Assembly (NCBI RefSeq): GCF_900112105.1
Contig: NZ_FOKV01000003.1
Span: forward strand, 310,001-374,000
Direction of reading: 5' to 3'
DNA: 64,000 nt
DNA from: Zunongwangia mangrovi
GTDB taxonomy: Bacteria; Bacteroidota; Bacteroidia; Flavobacteriales; Flavobacteriaceae
Below are positions 27,921 to 36,709 of the stretch, in pieces. Made by a program: the position numbers and the translations under genes. Below the pieces are notes generated by a model. It was not told the DNA's origin. It did not search any database and worked only from the letters and a program-made list of their open reading frames with translations. Each line of letters starts with the position of its first letter. The first letter of the stretch is position 1.

Positions 27921-28715
27921 ATGAAAATAGCCATTATCGGTGCCGGGAATTTAGGAAAGTCCATCGCAAAAGGACTTATCGTAAACAATGCCTTTACCAC
28001 GCTTTACCTAACCAAAAGGAATACTGAAGCCATAAAATCTTACGAAGAATATTCTAAGGTTACGGTAACTTCAGATAACCAGGAAGCAGTTAAAAATTCA
28101 GATATTTTAATTTTTGCCGTTCAACCCCAGCAATTAGAAAGAATTCTGGAGGAAACTAAAGACCTACTGACTGATAAACACGTACTTATTTCGACAATCA
28201 CAGGTTTCAAAATTGAAAGAATTGAAGCTATTATTGGCGAAGATCAGTTTATAATTCGAGCAATGCCTAATACGGCGATCGCTGTTGGAAAATCGATGAC
28301 GTGTATGTGTTCTAACGAAAAAGGGGAGAAGCGCATCGCTATCGCCGAGGCTATTTTTAATCGTTTAGGAACAAGTATTATCATTAAAGAAAATAAGATG
28401 CAGGCCGCTACAGTAATTTGCGCCAGTGGTATAGCTTTTTGGATGCGTTTAATTAGAGCAACTACTCAGGGAGCGGTTCAACTTGGTTTTGATGCAAAAG
28501 ATGCACAGGAACTGGCGATGAATACCTGTTTAGGAGCTGCGAGTTTACTGGTAGAATCTGGCAAACATCCAGAGGAAGAAATTGATAAAGTAACTACGCC
28601 AAAAGGGTGCACTATCGAAGGTTTGAACGAGATGGAACACAATGGTTTAAGTTCTTCTTTAATTAAAGGTTTACAGGCATCTTTCAAAAAAATAAATAAC
28701 ATTTCAGAACAATAA
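27921..28715 (+). CDS. proC: Pyrroline-5-carboxylate reductase
   Basis: Reduces 1-pyrroline-5-carboxylate to proline. GAGNLGKSIAKGL is the NAD(P) loop (residues 7-19); MPNTAIAVGKSMT and the C-terminal TPKGCTIEGLNEME block are the ProC signature. 264 residues. Its place between argC and argD couples proline and arginine synthesis in one transcript; argD starts two bases after the stop. Confidence 0.94.
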   Translation: MKIAIIGAGNLGKSIAKGLIVNNAFTTLYLTKRNTEAIKSYEEYSKVTVTSDNQEAVKNSDILIFAVQPQQLERILEETKDLLTDKHVLISTITGFKIERIEAIIGEDQFIIRAMPNTAIAVGKSMTCMCSNEKGEKRIAIAEAIFNRLGTSIIIKENKMQAATVICASGIAFWMRLIRATTQGAVQLGFDAKDAQELAMNTCLGAASLLVESGKHPEEEIDKVTTPKGCTIEGLNEMEHNGLSSSLIKGLQASFKKINNISEQ

Positions 28716-28717
28716 AT

Positions 28718-29857
28718 ATGGAGCTTTTCGATGTTTATCCATTATTTGATATCACTCCCGTAAAAGGCGAAGGCGCTTTTGTTTTCGATAACGACGGAAA
28801 AAAATATCTTGATCTTTACGGTGGTCACGCCGTGATTTCTATAGGACATTCGCATCCTGCTTATGTAAATGCGATCTCTAACCAGGTTCGTAATCTTGGT
28901 TTTTATTCTAATTCCATTAAAAATCCGTTGCAGTTAGAATTGGCCGAAAAACTTGGTAAATTATCCGGTTGCGAAGAATATCAGCTGTTTTTATGTAATT
29001 CCGGCGCCGAGGCTAACGAAAATGCGCTAAAAGTAGCCTCTTTTGCAACAGGGAAAGATCGTGTGATCTATTTTGATAATGCTTTCCACGGAAGAACCTC
29101 TGGAGTGGTGGCTGTTACCGATAATGAAAATATTAAAGCACCATTTAATAAAGGTCATAAAATCACCAAAATCGCCTTTAATGATCCTGAAACTTTAGCT
29201 TCGGAATTACAAAAAGGAGATGTTGCTGCCATTATTTTTGAAGTGATTCAGGGAGTTGGTGGTTTAGATGAAGCCACAACCGATTTTTACCAGCAAATTG
29301 AAAAACTGGCCAAAGAAAACGGTGCGATGATCATTGCAGACGAAGTTCAGGCTGGTTATGGTAGAACGGGCGACTTTTTTGCCTTCCAGAAGCATCATAT
29401 TCATCCAGATATCATTTCTATCGCAAAAGGAATGGGAAATGGATTTCCAATAGGTGGTGTTTTGATCGATAAAAATATTGCTCCAAAATATGGAATGTTA
29501 GGAACTACTTTTGGAGGAAATCATTTAGCCTGTGCTGCAGGATTATCGGTATTAAATATTCTTGAAAAAGAAGATTTAATGCAGAATGCTTCAGCGATGT
29601 TCGATTATGTTAAAGAGCAGTCAAAAGAGATTCCGCAGATAAAAAATATAAAAGGTCGTGGATTAATGATTGGTTTAGAATTCGACTTCGAAATCGCTAA
29701 TCTTAGAAAAGATTTGTTGTTTGTGCATCAAATTTTTACCGGATCTGCCGCCAACAAGAATTTACTTAGAATTTTACCACCGCTTAATATCGAGAAAAAG
29801 CATTTTGATGACTTTTTCAAAGCTTTAAAGATCAGTTTAGCAAATTTAAAAGATTAA
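28718..29857 (+). CDS. argD: Acylornithine aminotransferase (class III aminotransferase)
   Basis: PLP enzyme that converts N-acyl-glutamate semialdehyde to N-acyl-ornithine. LYGGHAVISIGHSHP near the N terminus, NSGAEANENALK (PLP phosphate contacts), IADEVQAGYGRTGDFFAF and PLP lysine K237 in IAKGMGNGFPIGG are visible. 379 residues. Position between proC and argF' makes ArgD the likely role; ornithine-oxo-acid aminotransferases are close relatives. Confidence 0.93.
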   Translation: MELFDVYPLFDITPVKGEGAFVFDNDGKKYLDLYGGHAVISIGHSHPAYVNAISNQVRNLGFYSNSIKNPLQLELAEKLGKLSGCEEYQLFLCNSGAEANENALKVASFATGKDRVIYFDNAFHGRTSGVVAVTDNENIKAPFNKGHKITKIAFNDPETLASELQKGDVAAIIFEVIQGVGGLDEATTDFYQQIEKLAKENGAMIIADEVQAGYGRTGDFFAFQKHHIHPDIISIAKGMGNGFPIGGVLIDKNIAPKYGMLGTTFGGNHLACAAGLSVLNILEKEDLMQNASAMFDYVKEQSKEIPQIKNIKGRGLMIGLEFDFEIANLRKDLLFVHQIFTGSAANKNLLRILPPLNIEKKHFDDFFKALKISLANLKD

Positions 29858-29865
29858 AAATATTA

Positions 29866-29949
29866 TGTCATTCCGTGCTCGACACGGAATCTCATCATTG
29901 TAATAAAAAAGTATTCTAATGAGATTCTGAAACAAATACAGAATGACAG
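29866..29949. repeat. Dispersed palindromic repeat between argD and argF'
   Basis: TGTCATTCCGTGCTCGACAC and GGAATCTCATC at the left, AATGAGATTCTGAAAC and CAGAATGACAGG at the right, so the ends are inverted copies of each other. The right half matches bases 18-69. It supplies a false ATG (29943) upstream of the real argF' start. Confidence 0.75.
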
Positions 29950-29972
29950 GAACCAAAAACCAACTAATTTCA

Positions 29973-30920
29973 ATGAGACATTACACAAGTGTTCACGATA
30001 TCGAAAACCTTGATGAATTAATACAGGAAGCCATTCAGCTAAAAAAAGAAAATTCAGCCGCCAATTTAGGTAAAGGAAAAACTTTAGGCTTGTTGTTTTT
30101 TAATTCCAGTTTGCGTACGCGTTTAAGTACAGAAAAAGCTGGCCGACTTTTAGGAATGGAAGTGCTTACGATGAATGTTGGTGCAGATGGTTGGGCATTG
30201 GAATTTGAAGATGGAGCGGTAATGAATTCAGATAAAGCAGAGCATATTAAAGAAGCTGCTGCGGTGTTGTCGCAATATTGTGATGTGATTGGTGTACGGG
30301 CTTTTCCGGGATTAAAAGATAAGGCAAAAGATGAAGAAGAGCAGGTAATTACTGCCTTTACAAAGTTTGCAAGTGTACCGGTGGTGAATTTGGAAAGTTC
30401 TACCGGGCATCCTTTACAAGCTTTAACCGATGCGATTTCGATAACCGAATTAAAGAAAAAAGATAAATTAAAAGTCGTTTTAAGCTGGGCGCCTCATCCT
30501 AAAGCTTTGCCGCAATCTGTACCGAATTCTTTTGCTGAAATGATGCAGAAAATGGATGTGGAATTTTGTGTTGCAAATCCTGAAGGTTACGATCTAAGCG
30601 ATCGCGTTTTAGATGATACTAAAGTGTATCACGATCAGGATGAAGCTTTAAAAGATGCCGATTTTGTTTACGTAAAAAATTGGAGTAGTTATGAGAAATA
30701 CGGAGAAGTTTTATCTACAGATTCAAATTGGACATTTTCGAAGGAAAAATTAGCACTTACTAATGATGCGAAAGTGATGCATTGTTTACCGGTAAGACGA
30801 AATGTGGTAATTGCAGATGAGGTTTTAGATAGTGAAAATTCCGCTGTAATTCATCAGGCTAACAATAGAACTTATGCAGCTCAGGCTGTTTTAAAACGAA
30901 TTCTGGAACAACTGGATTAA
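29973..30920 (+). CDS. argF': N-acylornithine (acetyl- or succinyl-) carbamoyltransferase
   Basis: Carbamoylates N-acyl-ornithine, as in Bacteroides and Xanthomonas, rather than free ornithine. The carbamoyl-phosphate loop is FFNSSLRTRLS (residues 42-52); GHPLQALTD and HCLPVRRN follow. I chose ATG 29973 (315 residues, MRHYTSVHDIENL) over ATG 29943, because the first ten codons of the longer frame come from an intergenic repeat and the shorter start aligns with the Bacteroides enzyme. The residue I align with the specificity position (Pro in the succinyl enzyme, Glu in the acetyl enzyme) is A89, in DKAEH, so the acyl group cannot be called. Confidence 0.93.
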   Translation: MRHYTSVHDIENLDELIQEAIQLKKENSAANLGKGKTLGLLFFNSSLRTRLSTEKAGRLLGMEVLTMNVGADGWALEFEDGAVMNSDKAEHIKEAAAVLSQYCDVIGVRAFPGLKDKAKDEEEQVITAFTKFASVPVVNLESSTGHPLQALTDAISITELKKKDKLKVVLSWAPHPKALPQSVPNSFAEMMQKMDVEFCVANPEGYDLSDRVLDDTKVYHDQDEALKDADFVYVKNWSSYEKYGEVLSTDSNWTFSKEKLALTNDAKVMHCLPVRRNVVIADEVLDSENSAVIHQANNRTYAAQAVLKRILEQLD

Positions 30921-30972
30921 TGCGATGATTTGTTGACGCGTTAATTTAATAATGGCATGATTTGAAAATGAG

Positions 30973-31127
30973 TGTCGCTTCGAGTGATTTTATTGAAGCG
31001 ATAGCGTAATATAAAATTGTATCGAGAAGTCTGACCGAAAAATGAATTTTGAATTTTAAATTCGGTTAATTAAGGGATTGCATAACAAATTTTAAAAGCT
31101 GATCGCTGAAAGCTAACAGCTCATAGC
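30973..31127. repeat. Dispersed repeats between argF' and argB
   Basis: Bases 30973-31032 (TGTCGCTTCGAGTGATTTTA, ATTGAAGCGA, AGCGTAA, TCGAGAAGTCT) are a close copy of 80-138. Bases 31094-31127 (AAGCTGATCGCTGAAAGCTA, then ACAGCTCATAG) belong to the GCTGAAAGC family seen at 156-185 and in 43966-44280. The 235-base gap holds no gene. Confidence 0.75.
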
Positions 31128-31155
31128 CAAACACTAACTACTAATTACGAAATAA

Positions 31156-31929
31156 ATGAAACCACTAAAAGTTGTAAAAATAGGAGGGAAATTGATTGAA
31201 GATTCCGCCAAATTCGATGAATTCCTAGAAGATTTTAAAAACCTGGAAGGACATAAAATTCTGGTGCATGGTGGTGGAAATATGGCAACTCAGATTTCAG
31301 AGAAATTAGGCTACGAAACCAAAATGGTCGATGGCCGCCGAATTACAGACGAGGATACGGTAAAAGTAATTACCATGGTTTATGGCGGATTGATAAATAA
31401 AAATATTGTTGCGAAATTACAATCGATGGATACCAATGCAATTGGGCTTTGCGGCGCCGATGGGCAAAGTATTCTTTCAGTAAAAAGACCGGTTAAAAAA
31501 ATCGATTATGGCTTTGTAGGGGACATCGAAAAAGTGAATTCCCAGTTTATTGGAGCATTGCTAAATGACGGAGTAGTACCCGTTTTTTCAGCAATTTCAT
31601 GTACAAAAGAAGGGGTGCTGTTAAATACAAATGCCGATTCGATTGCTTCTGAAATTGCGCGTGCAATGAGCAAATCTTATGAAACCGAGCTGTATTACTG
31701 TTTCGAAAAGCAGGGAGTGCTTGCAGATGCTTCAGATGACGAATCGGTCATTAAAGAGATAGATTTTCTTCAGTATAAAACGCTTGTAGAAAAACAGGTC
31801 ATCACTGATGGAATGCTACCTAAACTTCAAAACTGTTTTGAGGCTTTAGAACAGGGTGTACATAAAATTCATCTTGGAAATCACCAATCTTTAAAAGAAA
31901 ATACAACGCATACAAAAATTATTCAGTAA
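31156..31929 (+). CDS. argB: Acylglutamate kinase
   Basis: Phosphorylates N-acyl-glutamate. Amino-acid-kinase fold with VKIGGKLIED near the start, HGGGNMATQ near residue 38 and NTNADSIASEIA near 157. 257 residues, without the N-terminal extension that mediates arginine feedback in some hexameric kinases, so flux control may rest on gene expression. Its last base is the first base of argE. Confidence 0.94.
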   Translation: MKPLKVVKIGGKLIEDSAKFDEFLEDFKNLEGHKILVHGGGNMATQISEKLGYETKMVDGRRITDEDTVKVITMVYGGLINKNIVAKLQSMDTNAIGLCGADGQSILSVKRPVKKIDYGFVGDIEKVNSQFIGALLNDGVVPVFSAISCTKEGVLLNTNADSIASEIARAMSKSYETELYYCFEKQGVLADASDDESVIKEIDFLQYKTLVEKQVITDGMLPKLQNCFEALEQGVHKIHLGNHQSLKENTTHTKIIQ

Positions 31930-32996
31930 TGGAAATTAAAGCACTTCAGCAGGAAGCACTTCAATTACTTCAAAATTTAATAGAAACGCAATCATTTTCT
32001 GGCGAAGAAGATCAAACAGCGCAGTTATTGGAGCAATGGTTTGTTCAGCATAAGATTCCGCATCAAAGACATTTAAATAATGTTTGGGCAACCAATAAAG
32101 CTTTCGATGAGGCAAAACCTACTTTGCTTTTAAACTCGCATCACGATACGGTAAAGCCAAATGCTGCGTACACCAACGATCCTTTCAAAGCGGAATTTCG
32201 CGATGGAAAACTATTTGGATTGGGGAGTAACGATGCCGGTGGTTGTTTGGTTTCATTATTGGCGACTTTTACCTGGTTTTATAATCGTGAAGATCTAAAT
32301 TACAATATCATTTTTGCTGGTACTGCGGAAGAGGAAACCAACGGTAAAAACGGAATTGCCTGTATGTTGCCCATTATGCCAAAAGTAGATGTGGCGATTG
32401 TTGGTGAACCAACGCTGATGGATCTGGCAGTTGCAGAAAAAGGTTTGGTTGTTTTTGATGCGGTGGTAAAAGGAACACCATCACATGCAGCGCATCCTAA
32501 TAATGACAATGCCATCTATAAAACTGCGGAAGTTTTAAAATGGTTTGAAGCGATTAAATTTCCTGAAGTTTCTAAGCAATTAGGCGAAGTGAAATTAACC
32601 GTAACCCAGATTAATGCCGGGACGCAACATAATGTAGTTCCTGCAAAGGTAGATTTGGTGATCGATGTGCGTGTGAACGATTGTTATTCTAATCAGGATA
32701 TTAGTAATTTTTTACAGGAGAATGCTCCAGTAGATAGTATCGAGCCAAGATCGCTACGATTAAATTCATCTAATATTCCCTTAGATCATGATTTAGTGAA
32801 AGCAGGATTAGAATTGGGAATGAAAACTTATGGTTCGCCAACATTGTCTGACCAGGCGATGCTAAAATGTTCTTCGTTAAAGTTAGGGCCTGGAGATAGC
32901 ACAAGATCACATTCTGCAGACGAATTTATTTACGTGAACGAAGTAGAAGAAGGAATAGAAAAATATATTGCCTTGTTAGAAAAGGCGTTAAGATAA
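31929..32996 (+). CDS. argE: M20-family N-acyl-ornithine/citrulline deacylase
   Basis: Zinc peptidase of family M20 that removes the acyl group in the arginine pathway. Metal ligands appear in NSHHDTVKPN and the following Asp in GLGSNDAGG; the catalytic Glu pair is in GTAEEETNGKNG. 355 residues. Overlaps argB by one base. Where the carbamoyltransferase acts on acylated ornithine, the deacylase acts on acyl-citrulline; that is family knowledge applied here. Confidence 0.9.
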   Translation: MEIKALQQEALQLLQNLIETQSFSGEEDQTAQLLEQWFVQHKIPHQRHLNNVWATNKAFDEAKPTLLLNSHHDTVKPNAAYTNDPFKAEFRDGKLFGLGSNDAGGCLVSLLATFTWFYNREDLNYNIIFAGTAEEETNGKNGIACMLPIMPKVDVAIVGEPTLMDLAVAEKGLVVFDAVVKGTPSHAAHPNNDNAIYKTAEVLKWFEAIKFPEVSKQLGEVKLTVTQINAGTQHNVVPAKVDLVIDVRVNDCYSNQDISNFLQENAPVDSIEPRSLRLNSSNIPLDHDLVKAGLELGMKTYGSPTLSDQAMLKCSSLKLGPGDSTRSHSADEFIYVNEVEEGIEKYIALLEKALR

Positions 32997-33004
32997 GATC
33001 AATC

Positions 33005-33038
33005 AAACCTCGCGGGGTTTTAAAACCTCTGAGGTTTA
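33005..33038. repeat. AAACCTC palindromic repeat between argE and argH
   Basis: AAACCTCGCGGGGTTTT followed by AAAACCTCTGAGGTTT; the second half is a perfect palindrome around one T. A diverged copy is at 59038-59068. Intergenic, not followed by a T run long enough for a terminator. Confidence 0.7.
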
Positions 33039-33055
33039 AAAAATAAGACATCATA

Positions 33056-34330
33056 ATGAAACTTTGGGATAAAGGAATAAGCATCGATAAAAAAATTGAA
33101 AAGTTTACGGTTGGTAACGATCGTGAACTGGATATGTATCTTGCTGAATATGATATTACAGCTTCTAAAGCACATGCTAAAATGCTTGGAGAGATCGGGA
33201 TTTTAGAGAAAAATGAAGTGCCGGCTTTATTAACCGAATTAGAGAAACTTCAAAAACAAGTTGAAAACAACGAATTTGTGATCGAGGAAGAATTTGAAGA
33301 TGTACATTCTAAAATCGAATTTGAGCTGACCAAAGTTTTAGGCGATGCAGGTAAGAAAATCCATACAGCAAGATCTCGAAACGATCAGGTTTTGGTAGCG
33401 ATGCAATTATATTTCAAGGAAAATTTAATCGAAATTCGTCAAAAAACAGAAGGATTAATAGACATCCTTTTAGGCCTTGCAGAGCAATACAAAGATAAAT
33501 TGCTTCCCGGTTATACACATTTACAGGTAGCGATGCCATCTTCTTTTGGGTTGTGGTTTTCCGCCTATGCTGAAATTCTTATAGATGATCTTTTTCAGTT
33601 AGATGCCGCTCTAAAAGTAGCCGATCAAAATCCGTTAGGTTCAGCGGCGGGTTATGGTTCATCTTTTCCGATAGATCGTGAATTTACCACAAAAGAATTG
33701 GGCTTTAAAACCTTAAAATACAACTCGGTTGCCGCTCAAATGAGTCGAGGAAAATGTGAGCGTACGGTAACGTCAGCAATTGCTGGATTAGCCAATACAT
33801 TGGCACGTTTTTCAATGGATATTTGCTTGTATATGAGTCAGAATTTCGGTTTTATCAGTTTTCCTGATGAATTAACTACCGGAAGCTCGATCATGCCGCA
33901 TAAAAAGAATCCAGATGTTTTTGAATTAATTCGTGGGAAATCTAATAAACTTCAGGCGATTTCAACAGAAATGGTTTTAATCACTAACAATCTGCCAAGT
34001 GGTTATCATAGGGATTATCAGTTAATCAAAGAAAACAGTATAACTTCCGTAGAAGGAATAAAAGAGATTCTGGATATATTCTCCTATTCAATTTCGCAGA
34101 TCATCGTTAAAGATATCGATCTTAATGACGAGAAATATAAATACCTGTTTACGGTAGATAGTATAAATGACCTGGTAATTGATGGTGCTAGTTTTAGAGA
34201 TGCTTATAAAGAAATAGGAGGGCAGGTTCAAAGTGGAACTTATAAACCGGGAGAAGGCAGAAAACACAGTCATTTGGGAAGCAAGGATAATTTAGCTTTA
34301 GATAAAATTGCAGCCAAGAAAAAGCTTTAA
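33056..34330 (+). CDS. argH: Argininosuccinate lyase
   Basis: Final arginine step: argininosuccinate to arginine and fumarate. The superfamily signature TGSSIMPHKKNPD is near residue 280, with TARSRNDQVLV near 103 and PGYTHLQVAMP near 151. 424 residues, slightly short of the 455-465 usual in Enterobacteria because of a compact C terminus. A frameshifted GNAT gene starts two bases downstream. Confidence 0.96.
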   Translation: MKLWDKGISIDKKIEKFTVGNDRELDMYLAEYDITASKAHAKMLGEIGILEKNEVPALLTELEKLQKQVENNEFVIEEEFEDVHSKIEFELTKVLGDAGKKIHTARSRNDQVLVAMQLYFKENLIEIRQKTEGLIDILLGLAEQYKDKLLPGYTHLQVAMPSSFGLWFSAYAEILIDDLFQLDAALKVADQNPLGSAAGYGSSFPIDREFTTKELGFKTLKYNSVAAQMSRGKCERTVTSAIAGLANTLARFSMDICLYMSQNFGFISFPDELTTGSSIMPHKKNPDVFELIRGKSNKLQAISTEMVLITNNLPSGYHRDYQLIKENSITSVEGIKEILDIFSYSISQIIVKDIDLNDEKYKYLFTVDSINDLVIDGASFRDAYKEIGGQVQSGTYKPGEGRKHSHLGSKDNLALDKIAAKKKL

Positions 34331-34332
34331 AA

Positions 34333-34885
34333 TTGATCGATTTTAGCCTTCAGTTAGCCAACGAAAAGATTCTTTTAAGACCTATGGAATCTGAAGATTT
34401 TGATGAAATTTCAAAACTGACTCAGGATTCAGTAATGTGGTTTTATTTTACCTCAGATTTATCGAATCTTGAGGTTTTGAGAAATTGGATCGATTCAGCA
34501 GTAATAGACCGGAAGAATAAGAAGCGATTGGCTTTTGTGATTATTGAAAAAGTTTCGGGAAAAATTATAGGCTCTACAAGTTTTGGGAATTATTCTGAAA
34601 GGGATAAGCGTATCGAAATTGGCTGGACCTGGCTGGGGAAAGATTTTCAGGGAAACGGATATAATACTCAGGCAAAAGAATTATTGCTAAACTATTGTTT
34701 TGAAGTTTTAGAGTTAGAGCGGGTAGAAGCAAAAACAGATGTCTTGAACAAAAGCGGCCAGAAAGTCTTTACTGAAATCTGGTTTTACAGAAGAAGGCAT
34801 TTTGCGAAGTCATACACTTATGACGAACAGTCGCCGTCGCAATACGATTTATTTTAGTGTCTTAAAAAGTGAATATTTTGCATAA
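34333..34885 (+). pseudogene. RimJ/RimL-type GNAT acetyltransferase with an apparent +1 frameshift
   Basis: From TTG 34333 the frame encodes a RimJ-like GNAT (LRPMESEDFDEI, GWTWLGKDFQGNGYN, ERVEAKTDVLNK), then leaves the family pattern and stops at 34857. Reading one frame over from the A4 run at 34750-34753 restores the expected end: KAARKSLLKSGFTEEGILRS, then HTLMTNSRRRNTIYF, stopping at 34885 just before the terminator. One extra A in the run explains everything. Either a recent inactivation or a sequencing error; the downstream frame shows no decay. Confidence 0.8.
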
Positions 34886-34923
34886 AAAAAGGAGCTGAAA
34901 TTCGATAATTTCAGCTCCTTTTT
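34886..34923. terminator. Bidirectional terminator between the arg and leu operons
   Basis: An A run, then GGAGCTGAAATT (34891-34902), loop CGAT, AATTTCAGCTCC (34907-34918) and a T run. Perfect 12-bp stem flanked by A and T tracts, between convergent operons, so it can serve both. Confidence 0.92.
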
Positions 34924-34951
34924 AAATATATAATTAAGATTAAAGCTCTAA

Positions 34952-36064
34952 TTAAATAATGGTCATTTGACCAAAATTCAGGTTTTCGTCGTTGATATTA
35001 TTTTCAGATTCGCTTATCAATCCTTCTAGGAAATCTCCAACTTTTTCAGTGCTGTAAGGATTATCTTTATTAATATCTTCAGTACATACATTTAATTTAA
35101 TACTTGTAGCCACTGCCTTTCTAATCACATCACCTTCTTCCACAAGACCAAAATGATCTAATAACATTGCTGCGGAAAGGATCGATGCTACAGGATTGGC
35201 AATTCCTTTACCGGTAGCTTGTGGATAAGAACCGTGAATTGGCTCGAACATCGCATTATCGCCACCAACCGAAGCTGAAGCTAATAAGCCGATACTTCCA
35301 CCAATAACACTGGCTTCATCTGAAATAATATCACCAAACATATTTTCTGTAAGAATTACATCAAATTGTTTAGGGTTTAAGATCATTTGCATGGCAGCAT
35401 TATCAACGAATAAGAAATCTAATGCTACATCCTGATAATCTTCAGCAATTTTCTTAACCGTTTTTCTCCAAAGTCTGGAAGTTTCTAAAACATTGGCTTT
35501 ATCAACCAAAGTCAGTTTTTTACGACGTTGCTGTGCTGCTTTAAAAGCCAAATGCGCCATTCTTTCGATTTCTTCAACAGAATAGGTGCAAATATCTGTA
35601 GCGCTTTGTCCGTCTTCGCTTGTGCTTTTTTCACCAAAATAAATTCCGCCAGTCAGTTCTCTAAAGATTGTTAGATCTGCACCCTGAATTCTCTCAGGTC
35701 GAAGTGGCGACTGATCGATCAATTTGGCATAAGTAGTTACCGGGCGAATATTGGCAAAAAGGCCAAGTTCCTTTCTAAGTTTTAGAAGTCCTTGTTCTGG
35801 TCTTACTTTTGCATCTGGATTGTTGTCGTATTTAGGATGCCCAATCGCACCAAATAAAACAGCATTTGATTTTTTACAAAGATCTAAAGTAGCTTCTGGA
35901 AGCGGATTGTCTAAAAGATCTATTGCAGCAGCACCTACGATAGCATCTTCGAATTCAAATTCGTGATCAAAACGATCTGCGATAGCTTTAAGTACTTTTA
36001 TAGATTGCTGAGTGATTTCTGGACCAATTCCGTCTCCGGCTAATACGGCTATTTTTAATTTCAT
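34952..36064 (-). CDS. leuB: 3-isopropylmalate dehydrogenase
   Basis: NAD-dependent oxidative decarboxylation of 3-isopropylmalate to 2-oxoisocaproate in leucine synthesis. AVLAGDGIGPEI at the N terminus; RELTGGIYFGEKST in the substrate region; NMFGDIISDEAS and PIHGSYPQATGKGIANP toward the C terminus. 370 residues. Last gene of the leuACDB order on the minus strand, 33 bases after leuD. Confidence 0.96.
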   Translation of the reverse strand: MKLKIAVLAGDGIGPEITQQSIKVLKAIADRFDHEFEFEDAIVGAAAIDLLDNPLPEATLDLCKKSNAVLFGAIGHPKYDNNPDAKVRPEQGLLKLRKELGLFANIRPVTTYAKLIDQSPLRPERIQGADLTIFRELTGGIYFGEKSTSEDGQSATDICTYSVEEIERMAHLAFKAAQQRRKKLTLVDKANVLETSRLWRKTVKKIAEDYQDVALDFLFVDNAAMQMILNPKQFDVILTENMFGDIISDEASVIGGSIGLLASASVGGDNAMFEPIHGSYPQATGKGIANPVASILSAAMLLDHFGLVEEGDVIRKAVATSIKLNVCTEDINKDNPYSTEKVGDFLEGLISESENNINDENLNFGQMTII

Positions 36065-36097
36065 AATATTTCTTCTCTAAAAGTTTTAGATTCAGAT

Positions 36098-36709
36098 TTA
36101 CTGAATCGCAGCTTCACGCATTTGCGTTTGTTTCTCTTCAAATTTCTTAATGGCATCTAATTTACTCACTAAAAAATCGATATCATCAAAACCATTAATT
36201 AAACACGTCTTTTTATAAGGATCGATGGCAAAATTTTCAGATTTACCACTGCTTATAATTTCTATCTTCTGGTTTTTAAGATCAACTTTAAAGCTTTCTT
36301 TGTTGTCTTTTCGAATTGCAAGAAAGAGTTCATCTAAAAATTCAGGAGAAACCTGAACAGGCAATAAACCATTATTTAATGCATTTCCTTTAAAAATATC
36401 TGCAAAGTAACTGGAAACAACTACTTTAAAACCATAAGCTTTTAAAGCCCATGCTGCATGTTCTCTACTGGAACCACAACCAAAGTTGTTTCCTGCGATT
36501 AAAATTGAACCTGTATATTGATCTTGGTTTAAAGTAAAATCCTCTACCGGTTTTCCTTCTTTATCAAAGCGCCAGTCTTTAAAAAGATTTTCTCCAAACC
36601 CCGCTTTATCGGTTGCCTTAAGGAAACGTGCAGGGATAATTTGATCTGTATCTATATTTTCGACCTCTAATGGGACGGCTGTATCTTGTAATGTGGTGAA
36701 TTTTTTCAT
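36098..36709 (-). CDS. leuD: 3-isopropylmalate dehydratase small subunit
   Basis: Swivel-domain partner of Leu[13 protein letters not shown] near residue 19, [15 protein letters not shown] near 74 and NNGLLPV near 113 are the family blocks. 203 residues. Its ATG shares one base with the leuC stop, so the subunits are coupled in translation. Confidence 0.96.
   Translation of the reverse strand: MKKFTTLQDTAVPLEVENIDTDQIIPARFLKATDKAGFGENLFKDWRFDKEGKPVEDFTLNQDQYTGSILIAGNNFGCGSSREHAAWALKAYGFKVVVSSYFADIFKGNALNNGLLPVQVSPEFLDELFLAIRKDNKESFKVDLKNQKIEIISSGKSENFAIDPYKKTCLINGFDDIDFLVSKLDAIKKFEEKQTQMREAAIQ

Noticed and set aside
29943-29972. Upstream ATG for argF'
   Set aside because: The ten extra codons derive from a dispersed repeat and do not match the family N terminus.
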